A DNA stretch of 64,000 nucleotides, taken from assembly GCA_032719365.1 (NCBI GenBank), contig CM064873.1, forward strand, positions 11,814,501-11,878,500, given 5' to 3'. Position numbers and translations under genes: made by a program. Positions 55,096 to 64,000 of the stretch are shown piece by piece. The DNA is from Prinsepia uniflora (Eukaryota > Streptophyta > Magnoliopsida > Rosales > Rosaceae). The notes under the pieces are model-generated. The model was given only the letters and a program-made list of their open reading frames with translations. It was not told the origin of the DNA and ran no database searches. The first letter of the stretch is position 1. Each line of letters opens with the position of its first letter.

Positions 55096-58000
55096 ACTAG
55101 TGTCCTTGATCAAATTGAGCTTCAGGTTGCAAAGTGACAGGACCCGTCCCCGAAGGACATAGATAATCGTGCCCGGTCCTACTTCCGTCTAACAAGTCAA
55201 CTGAATGTCCGAAATTACCCTCAGTACTTGTCAAACAAGGGATAACCGTATCTATGTCCACTCATGCCCCCACCTCTCGAATAGCCTCGATCATCGCACC
55301 ACGACCTATAGGGTCAATAAAACAGAAAAGGTGTGAGTGGACAAAACAAAGTTTTAGAAATACATTTATCAAAATACATTCTCACCCTTCAGTTTCACGA
55401 ACATGCATGCATATCATAAAACATGAGTCATAGTGTGAAATAAATCAAGTATGAACAGTGGACCGATAAAATCAAAACATGTTTTCCCATGGTCCATAAA
55501 CTCATGTTCATCAAATCCGTGCACGATATAAAATATCTGGACACAAAGATCAATAAATCATAATACCACCAATCCTAAATATCCAATCTCAATATCCAAG
55601 TAACCCGTCATGATATGAATACAACGCGTGCAAACTCGGGTGTCTCATGTCCGAGTACCTCCCCAGGATCTACGACGTCTGGGGTGATATCATCTCCAGG
55701 ATCTACGACGTCTAGAGGATATCATCATAAACTCACACTCCTGAGATTGAGCCTCCCTCGGAGCTACTCATCTCTAGCCAGTGGATCGTGACTACTCTAG
55801 GATCTACGACGTCTAGAGGAGACCATCAAATCACAGAGGATGGTATATGTAGAACAGTCACCAAATCCAGTAATCTCATTTTAAAACCATTCAAATCTCA
55901 AATCAAGTCAAAACATTTCAACAGGGCCTCTGCCCGAAACATAGTTTTCACAAATCAAGTTCCACAAATCCATCATAAAAACAGTGTCCAGAACATACTT
56001 TATAAATCAAAATCATCAATTTCATCATATTCACATGTGACTCCAAATCCGAGTCAAAATCACTATCCAATTGGGTCTCAAGCCCAAAATATCAATTTTC
56101 ACGCAAATCCATGAACTCGCAACCTTAGTTGCCATATTCACATAAATGGGTAAAGTATATCCAAAAACATTACAATTCCACCAAATCAATTTCCCGACTC
56201 ATAATCCGAGTCAAAACCAATCTCAAATCCTGGGCCTTTGCCCAAAACAACAGTTTCACAGTTTTCTCGAAAATTGTGCCCAAAATCATATAAAACAATA
56301 TAATATTTCCAAAATCCGGAAATCATCATATATAAACATCAATCATGCCAAATCATTTCAAATCACATAATAAAGCATTTAAAACATATATGCATGCATT
56401 CAGGGTAGAAAACAAAAGTCCACTCACACACCGTCCATATCACTCTCTTTCTGAGCTGCACGTTTTTCCGTAAATTTCGGAAGTCACCATTCCTATCTAA
56501 AATCATTATCGAGGGTCACTAACATCTCAATATACCTCCTATAATTTTCCCCAATTTTTCTGGGATTTAAATACGTATTTTAAACGTAACATAAACTTTC
56601 GGACCTTCGAAACAATATCGAAACGGTGTCCGATTAACTCGAAACCAATGCCAAAATGTTCGTTACATTAAATAGGACAAAAGTCATGTTGACCTCACCT
56701 CGAGATAAGCCACCACGCGCCCTCACGCGCCGCAGTGAGTGGCTGCGCTTGAGTTCACGCGCCTGCTACAGTAACATTGTACTGTTCATCTTCTCGACCC
56801 GGTTGTCTGGTAAACGGGTCCTGCAACCCACGATGCAACCCGTTCAGAACTCCATCAATTCTGCATAATTTTCACCAATTAAAACGTCTAATCTCATCAG
56901 TTTAATATTAATTAAGGTTCTGTGGAATCAATTACATCCATAGTTGGCCTAAACTAATCCAACTTAATACAAACTTTCAAAGGATGTTCATCGCCTGAGT
57001 TCATCAATTCATCATTCAATCCTTCAATTAATTAGTCAGACAGCACCGTAGCCTCATTTTCAAGATGTTTTTGAACTCAATTTCGAAAATTTTTACCTCC
57101 AATTACCTGAACTCAGCCACGGTATTTCCAAACTATCGCGGGTCCAGTTCTTGATCAATTTTTGATCAACTCTCTTCGATTTTGATATCATTCGACTCAT
57201 CTAAGGTCCAATAAGCTCATCCAAACATTTGTTTCCAGCATTCAACCTTTACTATCCTTTCGTTTTTCTATCTGAATTCCATTTCATTCCCCACAAACCC
57301 AGCCCAAGAGTTCAACTGTCACTTGAGATCAATTATGGCTTTTGCTCTGTTTTTTCCCCAAAACACACACAAACACGACTTGGTTTAAATCTCAGGTTTT
57401 AAACCTTCACATCGCCAAATTATGCACGTTCAGCCACTAATCATCTTATTAAAGTGACAAATGTCACTCTGTGGCAATCCCATGCCCAATTCAACCAGCA
57501 CAGGTGTCATGCATTGGCTTAATATAATCTCAACATCAGTCATTTAACTGCCCAACTCAAATTACCATTTTGCCCTTCTTCTTACAAATTACCAAAATGT
57601 CCTTCACACTCCTAAACTCGTAACTTGGTCGTCCGAACTCTGATTGACGCGTGCCGTCTGTCCACGGACTCAGCGTCTCGAGACCTATCCAACGGTATTT
57701 ACGGAAAGTCCAAACACGGTCCCGATAAAAAAGTTAACAAATGACCCCTTTTTAACCAATTTACCAAATTACCCTTAAACTTCTGAACATCATAACTTTC
57801 GCCTCGAATGTCGGAATCGGGCGTGCCACCTATCTATGAACTTGTGACGTCTCGAACTATGTCACCGTCATCGGTTAAAGTCCGTTTAACCGTTCAAACC
57901 AAAAGTCAACCGTTCGCCTAAGTCCAGGGGCAAAATCGTCATTTCCTTCAGATTTTCCAAATTTTCCTTTTTCGAATTTCCGGGTCGTTACACAAAGCTT

Positions 58001-58096
58001 AAAGAAGAAGCTTTTAGCAGGAAAGAAATACTTGAGAAGGTTGAGAAATGGTTGTTTGCTTGTGACGAGGAGTGCTGGCTGGAGGAATATAACAGG
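55096..58096 (+). pseudogene. MAP65 gene fragment split by a solo LTR
   Basis: Two pieces, 55096-55134 and 57998-58096, join in frame once the LTR and one CAAAG duplication are removed. They encode a segment with KLKEEAFSRKEILEKVEKW and ACDEECWLEEYNR, typical of a conserved exon of plant 65-kDa microtubule-associated proteins. A GTTAG donor-like sequence follows. It abuts the SET-domain fragment by about 16 bp, so two unrelated genes are juxtaposed. Only about 45 codons are present, no start or stop, and it is not a functional gene. Confidence 0.75.
55135..57992 (-). mobile_element. Tekay-like solo LTR, TSD CAAAG
   Basis: 2858 bp, uninterrupted. In plus coordinates it starts TGACAGGACCCGTCCC and ends CGGGTCGTTACA, with perfect CAAAG duplications at 55130-55134 and 57993-57997. 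Family landmarks are GTGTGAGTGGACAAAA near 55331, CATGCATGCATAT near 55403, TATGCATGCATTC near 56389 and GTCCACTCACACACC near 56418. No gene is present. Confidence 0.94.
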
Positions 58097-58479
58097 GTTA
58101 GTTGATTCCATCATTTTACTCTTGATTATCATCACATTTAAATCCATTTTCTTACTTGTCCTTTGCACTTGATATACTGGAATAAGAGTTCTTGTTGCTT
58201 TCATCTTTTAATATCACTAGTGGATATATCTACCCAAATTTCTTATTCTTCCAAATGTAAATATGTGGTTCTGATTTTATTGTTTGTAATGGACATTTTC
58301 TATTGCACTTTGATGTTTTGATGAATTTATTGTTTGTAATGGACATTCTCTATTGAATTTTGATGATTTATTATTTTTAATGGACATTGGTTGTTATATA
58401 GCCTATATTTGCTTTTTATATGAGCCTAATTTGTTGTAAATTTATTTTACTACATTAAAAAAAAAATTAAAAAAACGAT
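58097..58479. other. AT-rich sequence after the MAP65 fragment
   Basis: Contains an imperfect repeat of TTTATTGTTTGTAATGGACATT (two copies near 58278 and 58328, a weaker third at 58370). No gene recognised. Confidence 0.5.
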
Positions 58480-58700
58480 CTGCTCCCAAAACCGAACCAA
58501 TTGAACCGAACTGGTTGAACCAAATTGAACCGAAATTGAGTCGGTTTAATTCGAAATCGAACCGAACCAAACATTTCGGTTTCGGTTCTAGTGGGTTTTT
58601 AGTGGAAGAACCAAACCGAACCGAAACTGGTTCATTAATCGGTTCGGTTTCGATTTTGGTAAAAAAATCGAACCGAAAAACCGATTAACAGGGTTATTGG
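58480..58700. repeat. ACCGAA-rich dispersed repeat, right copy
   Basis: Dense AACCGAACC and GGTTCGGTTT motifs in both orientations. It ends AAAAACCGATTAACA, whose complement TGTTAATCGGTT resembles TGTTAATTGGTT at the outer edge of the left copy (47735). It brackets the gene-fragment mosaic. Confidence 0.65.
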
Positions 58701-59073
58701 GAATCCTGCTATATACTGGAAAGCGCCTACTGGAGCATTTTGCTGATATAATTGACATGTATTCTCTTAAGTTAGACCTCTCTAAATCAGTTGAAAGTTG
58801 AGGCATCTACAGGACAACAATTACTGTGGCTGGATTAGAATACAGGGCTACCACTATTGGAGAATTTAAAGTTGGTGCTTGTTGATTTGATATTGAGCCT
58901 GTTAGCTGGGTCCTCTGAGCCTGAGGGGAAATCTACACCACATTTAGTGTGGCATTTATAAGACTACATTGATGTTTCTATACTATTGAATATTTATAAG
59001 GGCCGGAAGCTTATGAACATGCATTCCAACAAGTGGCAAAAAGACCGGCACAGGGTTACACCAGTTGCATAAC
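58701..59073. other. Degenerate coding-like sequence before the transporter gene
   Basis: Plus-strand stretches such as IDMYSLKLDLSKSVES and ATTIGEFKVGAC read like eroded coding sequence broken by stops. I do not recognise the family. It may belong to the fragment mosaic or to an old neighbouring gene. Confidence 0.3.
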
Positions 59074-59784
59074 ATGGACGCATCACTTTCTGTTGATGGA
59101 GAAGCAAAAATGGTGAGTTCCGGTGGTAAACGCGGTGGTTGGATCATCATTTTATTCATCATAGGTCTCTCCCTCTCTCTTAGCTATATATCCCTTTATT
59201 TGCTTTTTGTTTTTCGTTTGCTTATGACTTCGACAAAGTGAAAATGAAGCAGGACTGGTGCCTTTATGTTTGGACCAGGAACTTTAACGTGCTTGACGCT
59301 TGCTGCTGGAGGATGGCTAGCAAATTTGATTGTTTATCTGATTCAGAAATTTAATGTGAAGAGCATCGATGCTGCTCAGGTTTCAAATGTGGTCAACGGT
59401 TGCACATCTTTATTTCCTATCATTGGAGCAATTGTTGCAGACTCTTTCTTTGGCTGTTTCCCAGTCATCTTGATCTCTTCTTGTACCTCCTTGCTGGTAA
59501 TAGTCTCACTCGGTCACTTACTGCGTCTTTTTGTTTTCTGCCCTCTATTGTTTCTCTTTCGAGCTATTAGAATCAGATCTCTCTTTTCTTTTCAACTTCA
59601 TGATCATTTACATTTATCCTCGCAGGGATTTGTCCTATTAGTTTTGACTGCAACTCTTGACTCCTTAAGGCCTCCATCATGTGAGAATGAATCGAGCATG
59701 TGCAAAACACCATCCGAAATTCAGTTTGCAGTTCTCTATGGTGGTATAGCCCTTGCATCGATTGGACTGGGAGGCACTCGCTTT
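59074..59784 (+). pseudogene. NPF2-type (NRT1/PTR) transporter, 5' part, broken by insertion
   Basis: Exon 1 59074-59164, exon 2 59279-59496, exon 3 from 59626 to the insertion at 59784. The joined frame is open. I placed the exon 2 acceptor at 59278 because it alone keeps the frame and gives GTLTCLTLAAGGW; the CAG at 59252 does not. The protein is a plasma- or endomembrane proton-coupled transporter of the NPF family; substrates in subfamily 2 include nitrate, chloride and glucosinolates, so the substrate cannot be told. Features: RGGW near the N-terminus, a first membrane segment ending in VYLI, NVKSIDAAQVSNVVNGC, and LFPIIGAIVADSFFG. The Copia insertion adds one codon and then TAG, so this copy would stop after 157 residues. 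Confidence 0.9.
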
Positions 59785-60465
59785 TGTTAGGAAATTAATC
59801 CTCCACCACGCAAGTGCTAACAATAAAGATGAAAAAAGAAAATAAAGAAATCAAGAACACAAAAGATTTAACGAGGTTCGGCCAATTAACTTGCCTACGT
59901 CCTCAGAGAGTTTTCTCCTTCACTATGAGAGAATACAAAATACAAGATTACACTACTCAAGTTTATACCCAACTCGAGCCCTTGTATCCAATAGGATACC
60001 CCTTGTACACCCTCTCTCAACCTGAGAAAATCACTCTACCCCAAAGAGCTATACACACTCTTTCACCTTCTCTTAACCGAGAAGATCACTCTACTCCAAG
60101 AGCTATACACACTCTTGAAGTGCTCAAGAAGATCACTCTAGCCCAAGAGCTATACACACTCTTGAAGCACTCACTCACTTGTGAGGTGTTCTCCTTGATG
60201 TTGAAATGTGACCAACCTCTCCACCTTATATAGTGCTCAAGGCACAAGTTGTATTTGTGCTTTTCCAATGTGGGACAATTTCCTCACATTTCAACATCCT
60301 TCATTGAAGTCCATTCATGCACCTTCTTCAATTAATGCTCTTCTTCATGAAGCTTCCACATCAATCTTTTCCTACAAGGTTGAATGAACAACACCATGTA
60401 TTTATTCCCAATACATAATCAAATTCAATGCATTAATAATCCACTAAGGAGGCATTAACTCAACA
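59785..60465 (-). repeat. 3' LTR of the Copia element
   Basis: In plus coordinates TGTTAGGAAATTAATCC to AACTCAACA. It contains repeated GAAGATCACTCTA...AGAGCTATACACACTCTT units (about 60021-60170), which open the plus-strand frame 59814-60233; that frame is duplicated in the other LTR and is not a gene. Confidence 0.93.
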
Positions 60466-60479
60466 ATCTCCCCCTGCCG
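60466..60479 (-). promoter_or_regulatory. Copia polypurine tract
   Basis: On the minus strand CGGCAGGGGGAGAT directly precedes the TGTTGAGTT start of the LTR, the standard Copia arrangement for plus-strand priming. Confidence 0.85.
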
Positions 60480-60677
60480 ACTTAGGTGGATAATGTTGCA
60501 TCACCACTTCAATCCCTGAAGTTCATCTCAAATTGAGATACCGCTTGATATACCCACAAGCATTCCATTGGCCTTATTCTTGTACCAACTACACATACCC
60601 CGAATCAGTTGCATACGATCCTAGCTCCCCCTGATTCAAAATGGCCAATGCTATGTGCAGCTGCTCCGAGTCAACAA

Positions 60678-62060
60678 TTACCAGTTGGCTCCGAAGAGGG
60701 ACCTCGACTTTTCCTCTTCCTTAGCAGGATTATCCTTCTCACCATCGTCTGAAACTTGGAAACATGTAGATAGCGTCTCTGCTGTGCCCGCAAACGAGAC
60801 CCGCTTCAGGTACCTGTTCTCCTGTGCACCCTGTTTCCCAACAACCTTCGAGGTCTGAGTTTTTCCTATCAGACGGAACATACTTTTACATTTTTCTCCC
60901 TTCATTAGGACCATGCAGCCACGTGACACTTTCATAACTCCCCCTGCTGACGAAACCTTGCAGCCCTTGGAGTCTAGTTGGCTCAAGGATATTAGATTTC
61001 TCCGGAATTTTGGGACATACACCACATCACCCAATGTTCGAACTGCTCCATCGAACATTTTGATCTTCACCGTTCCCGTACCCATGACACGACGTCTTGT
61101 GCCATCACCCCAAGTCACAAATCCTTGGACTTCCTGGAACGTATCAAAATATTCTCTCCTAGAGCAAAGGTGATGAGAACAACCACTATCTAATATCCAA
61201 TAATCTTGAGAAAAAATGTAATTACCTTTGGAGACTGTGAGAAGTTCTCCAAAATCTCTAGACATCTCCGCTACACCAGCCAAGGAGCAATCTGAGCCCT
61301 TATCGTCCTTCTCTTTCATCAATGGACAATCCGGCTTTATGTGTCCCCACTCCTTGCACTTGTAGCATTGCTTGCCCTTTCCTCTGCCTCTGGATTTAGA
61401 CCTGTTATGCTCACTAAATCCCCTCGCAGTTGACCTTCCCTTACGATTCTGTTCACGAGCAATGAAGACAGAACCTTGAGAATCATCGGCTTTTCTTCTC
61501 TTCTCATGTGATAAGAGAGTCGATTCTACATCCTCCATCTTCAGTGTATCCTTACCATACACAATTGTAGTAACAATATTCTCATATGAATCGGGAAGCG
61601 AGGTAAGAAGTAAAAGGGCTTGATCTTCTTCCTCAATTTTAACCTCAACTCTTGATAGTTGATTTATCAATCCCTTGAACACATTCATGTGCTCCATGAG
61701 ATTCGCACCTTCTCCCATCTTGAGCTTGTAGAGATCCCGCTTTAAATTCAGCTTCGTTTGCAAGCCTTTCCCAAGATAAAGCTTCTCCATTTTCTCCCAA
61801 AGCTCAGGTGCAGAATCTACATCATTAACATTATTTATAATATTGTCAGCAATATAAAGCCTAATAGTGCTGACACACCTGGACTCCAACTCGTCCCAAT
61901 CTTCATCTGACATCTTCTCTGGCTTCGCATCCTTCCCCTTCAACGGTCTTGCAAGGCCTTGTTGAACTAGGATGTCCTTCACCCTCCTTTGCCATAGAGT
62001 GAAATTTCCTTTTCCATCAAACTGCTCCACCTTGAAATGTGAACCACTAGAGCTTGCCAT
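60678..62060 (-). CDS. Copia gag-protease protein of the non-autonomous element (460 aa)
   Basis: I start at the ATG at 62060 (MASSSGSHF), 30 bp inside the primer-binding site, rather than the upstream ATG at 62102, which overlaps that site. The protein forms virus-like particles in this element class. A UBN2-type Gag domain spans about residues 10-190 (FDGKGNFTLWQRRVKDIL near 14). A CCHC zinc knuckle CYKCKEWGHIKPDC is at about 232-245. An aspartic protease starts with the DSGCSHH motif near 291 and continues into the region before integrase. The chain then ends in a short acidic tail (DDGEKDNPAKEEEKSRS) after about residue 415. The frame is open throughout, so gag and protease could be made without pol. 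The closest clade is probably Tork/Tnt1-like; this is an inference from motif style. Confidence 0.9.
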   Translation of the reverse strand: MASSSGSHFKVEQFDGKGNFTLWQRRVKDILVQQGLARPLKGKDAKPEKMSDEDWDELESRCVSTIRLYIADNIINNVNDVDSAPELWEKMEKLYLGKGLQTKLNLKRDLYKLKMGEGANLMEHMNVFKGLINQLSRVEVKIEEEDQALLLLTSLPDSYENIVTTIVYGKDTLKMEDVESTLLSHEKRRKADDSQGSVFIAREQNRKGRSTARGFSEHNRSKSRGRGKGKQCYKCKEWGHIKPDCPLMKEKDDKGSDCSLAGVAEMSRDFGELLTVSKGNYIFSQDYWILDSGCSHHLCSRREYFDTFQEVQGFVTWGDGTRRRVMGTGTVKIKMFDGAVRTLGDVVYVPKFRRNLISLSQLDSKGCKVSSAGGVMKVSRGCMVLMKGEKCKSMFRLIGKTQTSKVVGKQGAQENRYLKRVSFAGTAETLSTCFQVSDDGEKDNPAKEEEKSRSLFGANW

Positions 62061-62089
62061 GGCAAACCGCTCACGATCGATAAACCGAA

Positions 62090-62101
62090 GCTCTGATACC
62101 A
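62090..62101 (-). promoter_or_regulatory. Copia primer-binding site, initiator tRNA-Met
   Basis: On the minus strand TGGTATCAGAGC, one base after the 5' LTR end at 62103, is the usual Copia site complementary to initiator tRNA-Met. Confidence 0.9.
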
Positions 62102-62102
62102 C

Positions 62103-62784
62103 TGGTTAGGAAATTAATCCTCCACCACGCAAGTGCTAACAATAAAGATGAAAAAAGAAAATAAAGAAATCAAGAACACAAAAGATTTAACGAGGTTCGG
62201 CCAATTAACTTGCCTACGTCCTCAGAGAGTTTTCTCCTTCACTATGAGAGAATACAAAATACAAGATTACATTACTCAAGTTTATACCCAACTCGAGCCC
62301 TTGTATCCAATAGGATACCCCTTGTACACCCTCTCTCAACCTGAGAAAATCACTCTACCCCAAAGAGCTATACACACTCTTTCACCTTCTCTTAACCGAG
62401 AAGATCACTCTACTCCAAGAGCTATACACACTCTTGAAGTGCTCAAGAAGATCACTCTAGCCCAAGAGCTATACACACTCTTGAAGCACTCACTCACTTG
62501 TGAGGTGTTCTCCTTGATGTTGAAATGTGACCAACCTCTCCACCTTATATAGTGCTCAAGGCACAAGTTGTATTTGTGCTTTTCCAATGTGGGACAATTT
62601 CCTCACATTTCAACATCCTTCATTGAAGTCCATTCATGCACCTTCTTCAATTAATGCTCTTCTTCATGAAGCTTCCACATCAATCTTTTCCTACAAGGTT
62701 GAATGAACAACACCATGTATTTATTCCCAATACATAATCAAATTCAATGCATTAATAATCCACTAAGGAGGCATTAACTCAACA
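62103..62784 (-). repeat. 5' LTR of the Copia element
   Basis: Near-identical to 59785-60465; in plus coordinates it reads TGGTTAGG at the inner end, with one extra G, and AACTCAACA at the outer end. It is followed by the GCTTT duplication and then the resumed NPF reading frame. Confidence 0.93.
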
Positions 62785-62789
62785 GCTTT

Positions 62790-64000
62790 GTTATAGCAAC
62801 AATGGGTGCAGGCCAGTTTGACAAGCTTGAAGATCAAGGGACTTTCTTCAACTGGTTTTTCTTTGCCATTTACGCAAGTGCCATTATAAGCTCTACAGCC
62901 GTTGTCTATATTGAGGACAATGTCAGTTGGGGGTTAGGATTTGGCCTATGTGCTCTTGTCAATTTGATTGGTGTAGTCATTTTCTTATCAGGAAGGCCTT
63001 TCTATCGCCTTGATAAGCCTCAAGGCAGCCCATTCACAGATATAGCTCGTGTTGTTGTTGCTAGTATCAGGAAAAGGAATTCTCTACTCTCATCCAGAAG
63101 CGAGGATTACCACTATCATAATGATGGAGAGGCAAAGTTGGTTCCTGCAACACCTAAGAAAAGCCACAGGTGCGACTTCAACTTTGAGTTTCAAGTAATC
63201 CCTTGTCATTCATGTCACAATTGCAATCAAATCAATACCTATTGGATGTTGGTGCTCTAGCTTTTCTGTATGATGGAAAATAAAAGCACAATCCAAAGAT
63301 AGATAATTTAGACAAAATTTGTGTTTTTTTGCTCTTGTTATGTTGGTGATGGTGGCAATAATATTGCTTTCTAAAATGTCAATTTAATCACTTGTTGCAG
63401 CTTTCTGAATGGTGCAGCCTTCAAAACAGAAGGGGACTTGAAACCAGATGGTTCAGTTGCAAAACCATGGAGACTTTGTACACTCCAACAAGTAGAGGAT
63501 CTCAAAACCCTCATTAGAATTTTCCCCTTGTGGTCGTCCAACATATTCGTAAGTACCCCAATAGCAATTCAAGGCAGCTTAACAATCCTCCAAGCTCTCA
63601 CCATGGACCGCCGCCTCATGTCAGATTTCAAAATCCCAGTTGGCTCTGTGTCGGTCTTAGTCCTACTATCGACTTGCGTCTCTCTCCCAATAATTGATCG
63701 CGTCTTATATCCCACTTGGAAGAAACTGACCCATAAATCCCCAACTCCCCTTCAGAGACTAGGAATAGGCCATGTCCTAAACATAACAAGCATGGTTGTT
63801 TCGGCATTGGTCGAGTCAAAGCGTCTCAAAACAGCCCACATTTCCTCAATGCCAATGTTTGTTGCGTGGTTGTTTCCACAGCTGGTTTTAGTTGGCTTGG
63901 GTGAAACGTTTCATTTTCCGGGGCTGCTTCAGTTTTGCTATCAAGAATTCCCTGCGCCGCTTAGAAGCACCGCGACTGCAATGGTTTCAATGGTGATAGG
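62790..64000 (+). pseudogene. NPF2-type transporter, 3' part, continues past the window
   Basis: Exon 3 resumes in frame after the GCTTT duplication (62790-63169), then an intron with GT-AG ends (63170-63400), then exon 4 from 63401 open to the window edge. Recognisable family segments: MGAGQFDKLEDQGTFFNWFF, the central cytosolic loop with FTDIARVVVASIRKR, KPWRLCTLQQVEDLKTLIRI, FPLWSSNIF and LTMDRRL. Near the edge lie LVLVGLGETFHFPGLLQFCY and RSTATAM. Several hydrophobic membrane segments are present. There are no stops or frameshifts, so the gene was probably functional until the Copia insertion. If the reference allele carries the insertion, individuals without it may carry a working copy. 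The last transmembrane part lies outside. Confidence 0.92.

Larger units (their letters stand above)
59785..62784 (-). mobile_element. Non-autonomous Copia element with gag-protease ORF, TSD GCTTT
   Basis: 3000 bp on the minus strand with perfect GCTTT duplications (59780-59784 and 62785-62789). The LTRs are 59785-60465 (681 bp) and 62103-62784 (682 bp) and differ, as far as I see, at one substitution (59952 region, C/T) plus one extra G at the inner end of the right copy. A PBS for initiator tRNA-Met and a polypurine tract GGCAGGGGGAGAT are in place. The 1637-bp interior encodes only gag and protease; integrase, reverse transcriptase and RNase H are missing. It must borrow pol from a relative. 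It is recent and lies in exon 3 of the NPF gene. Confidence 0.95.

Noticed and set aside
59253..59278. Earlier exon 2 start of the NPF gene after the CAG at 59250-59252
   Set aside because: It puts exon 2 out of frame with exon 1; the acceptor at 59278 restores the family sequence.
59814..60233. 139-codon open frame, repeated at 62133-62552
   Set aside because: It is inside the Copia LTRs, antisense to the element, and duplicated with the LTR.
60678..62102. Gag start at the ATG at 62102
   Set aside because: It overlaps the primer-binding site; the ATG at 62060 gives the usual Copia gag start.

Overview
This is nuclear DNA from a flowering plant, most likely a eudicot. The evidence is a six-exon MPK3-type MAP kinase gene, an NPF/NRT1-PTR transporter gene with plant-type introns, and an Athila-type Ty3 element, a Copia element, a Cassandra solo LTR, a MULE and a hAT MITE. 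I cannot name the species. Transposable elements cover most of the window. I confirm only one undamaged host gene, MPK3. A second host gene, the NPF transporter, is split by a young insertion and runs off the right edge.

Positions 1-28931 are a nested transposon block. A truncated Tekay-like LTR (15-2487) and a hAT MITE (4179-4724) come first. Then an old Mutator-like element (about 4931-28931) appears, recognised by its terminal inverted repeats, a mudrA C-terminal remnant and an antisense GRF zinc-finger remnant. A nest of long (about 2.8-3.1 kb) Tekay-like LTRs was inserted into it. The first LTR (5578-25920) carries two more: 5826-17322 (TSD CGTAT) and 18005-24007 (TSD CCACG). These carry 7910-16581 and 20155-23079 (TSD GTGGC) respectively. 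Innermost is a deletion derivative at 9284-15487. Read from the outside in, this gives the relative order of insertion.

Positions 29168-41595 are a complete young Athila-clade Ty3 element. Its 1869-bp LTRs look identical, the TSD is CTATT, the PBS matches tRNA-Asp and the gag-pol ORF of 1836 codons is uninterrupted. No env-like ORF is visible. Its transcribed LTR leader carries four hairpins, each presenting the same 11-nt motif. A diverged solo LTR at 50295-52427 conserves them.

Positions 41596-47730 hold local tandem repeats and the intact MPK3 gene (44739-46862). From 47735 to 58700, two ACCGAA-rich repeats bracket a mosaic of gene fragments: SET-domain methyltransferase, MAP65 and unassigned pieces. 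This mosaic was later split by two Tekay-like solo LTRs, one of which contains the Athila-type solo LTR and a Cassandra solo LTR.

Positions 59074-64000 hold an NPF2-type transporter gene. Its third exon is broken by a 3.0-kb non-autonomous Copia element (59785-62784, TSD GCTTT) with near-identical LTRs and an intact gag-protease ORF but no pol. Apart from that insertion, all visible exons of the transporter are open.
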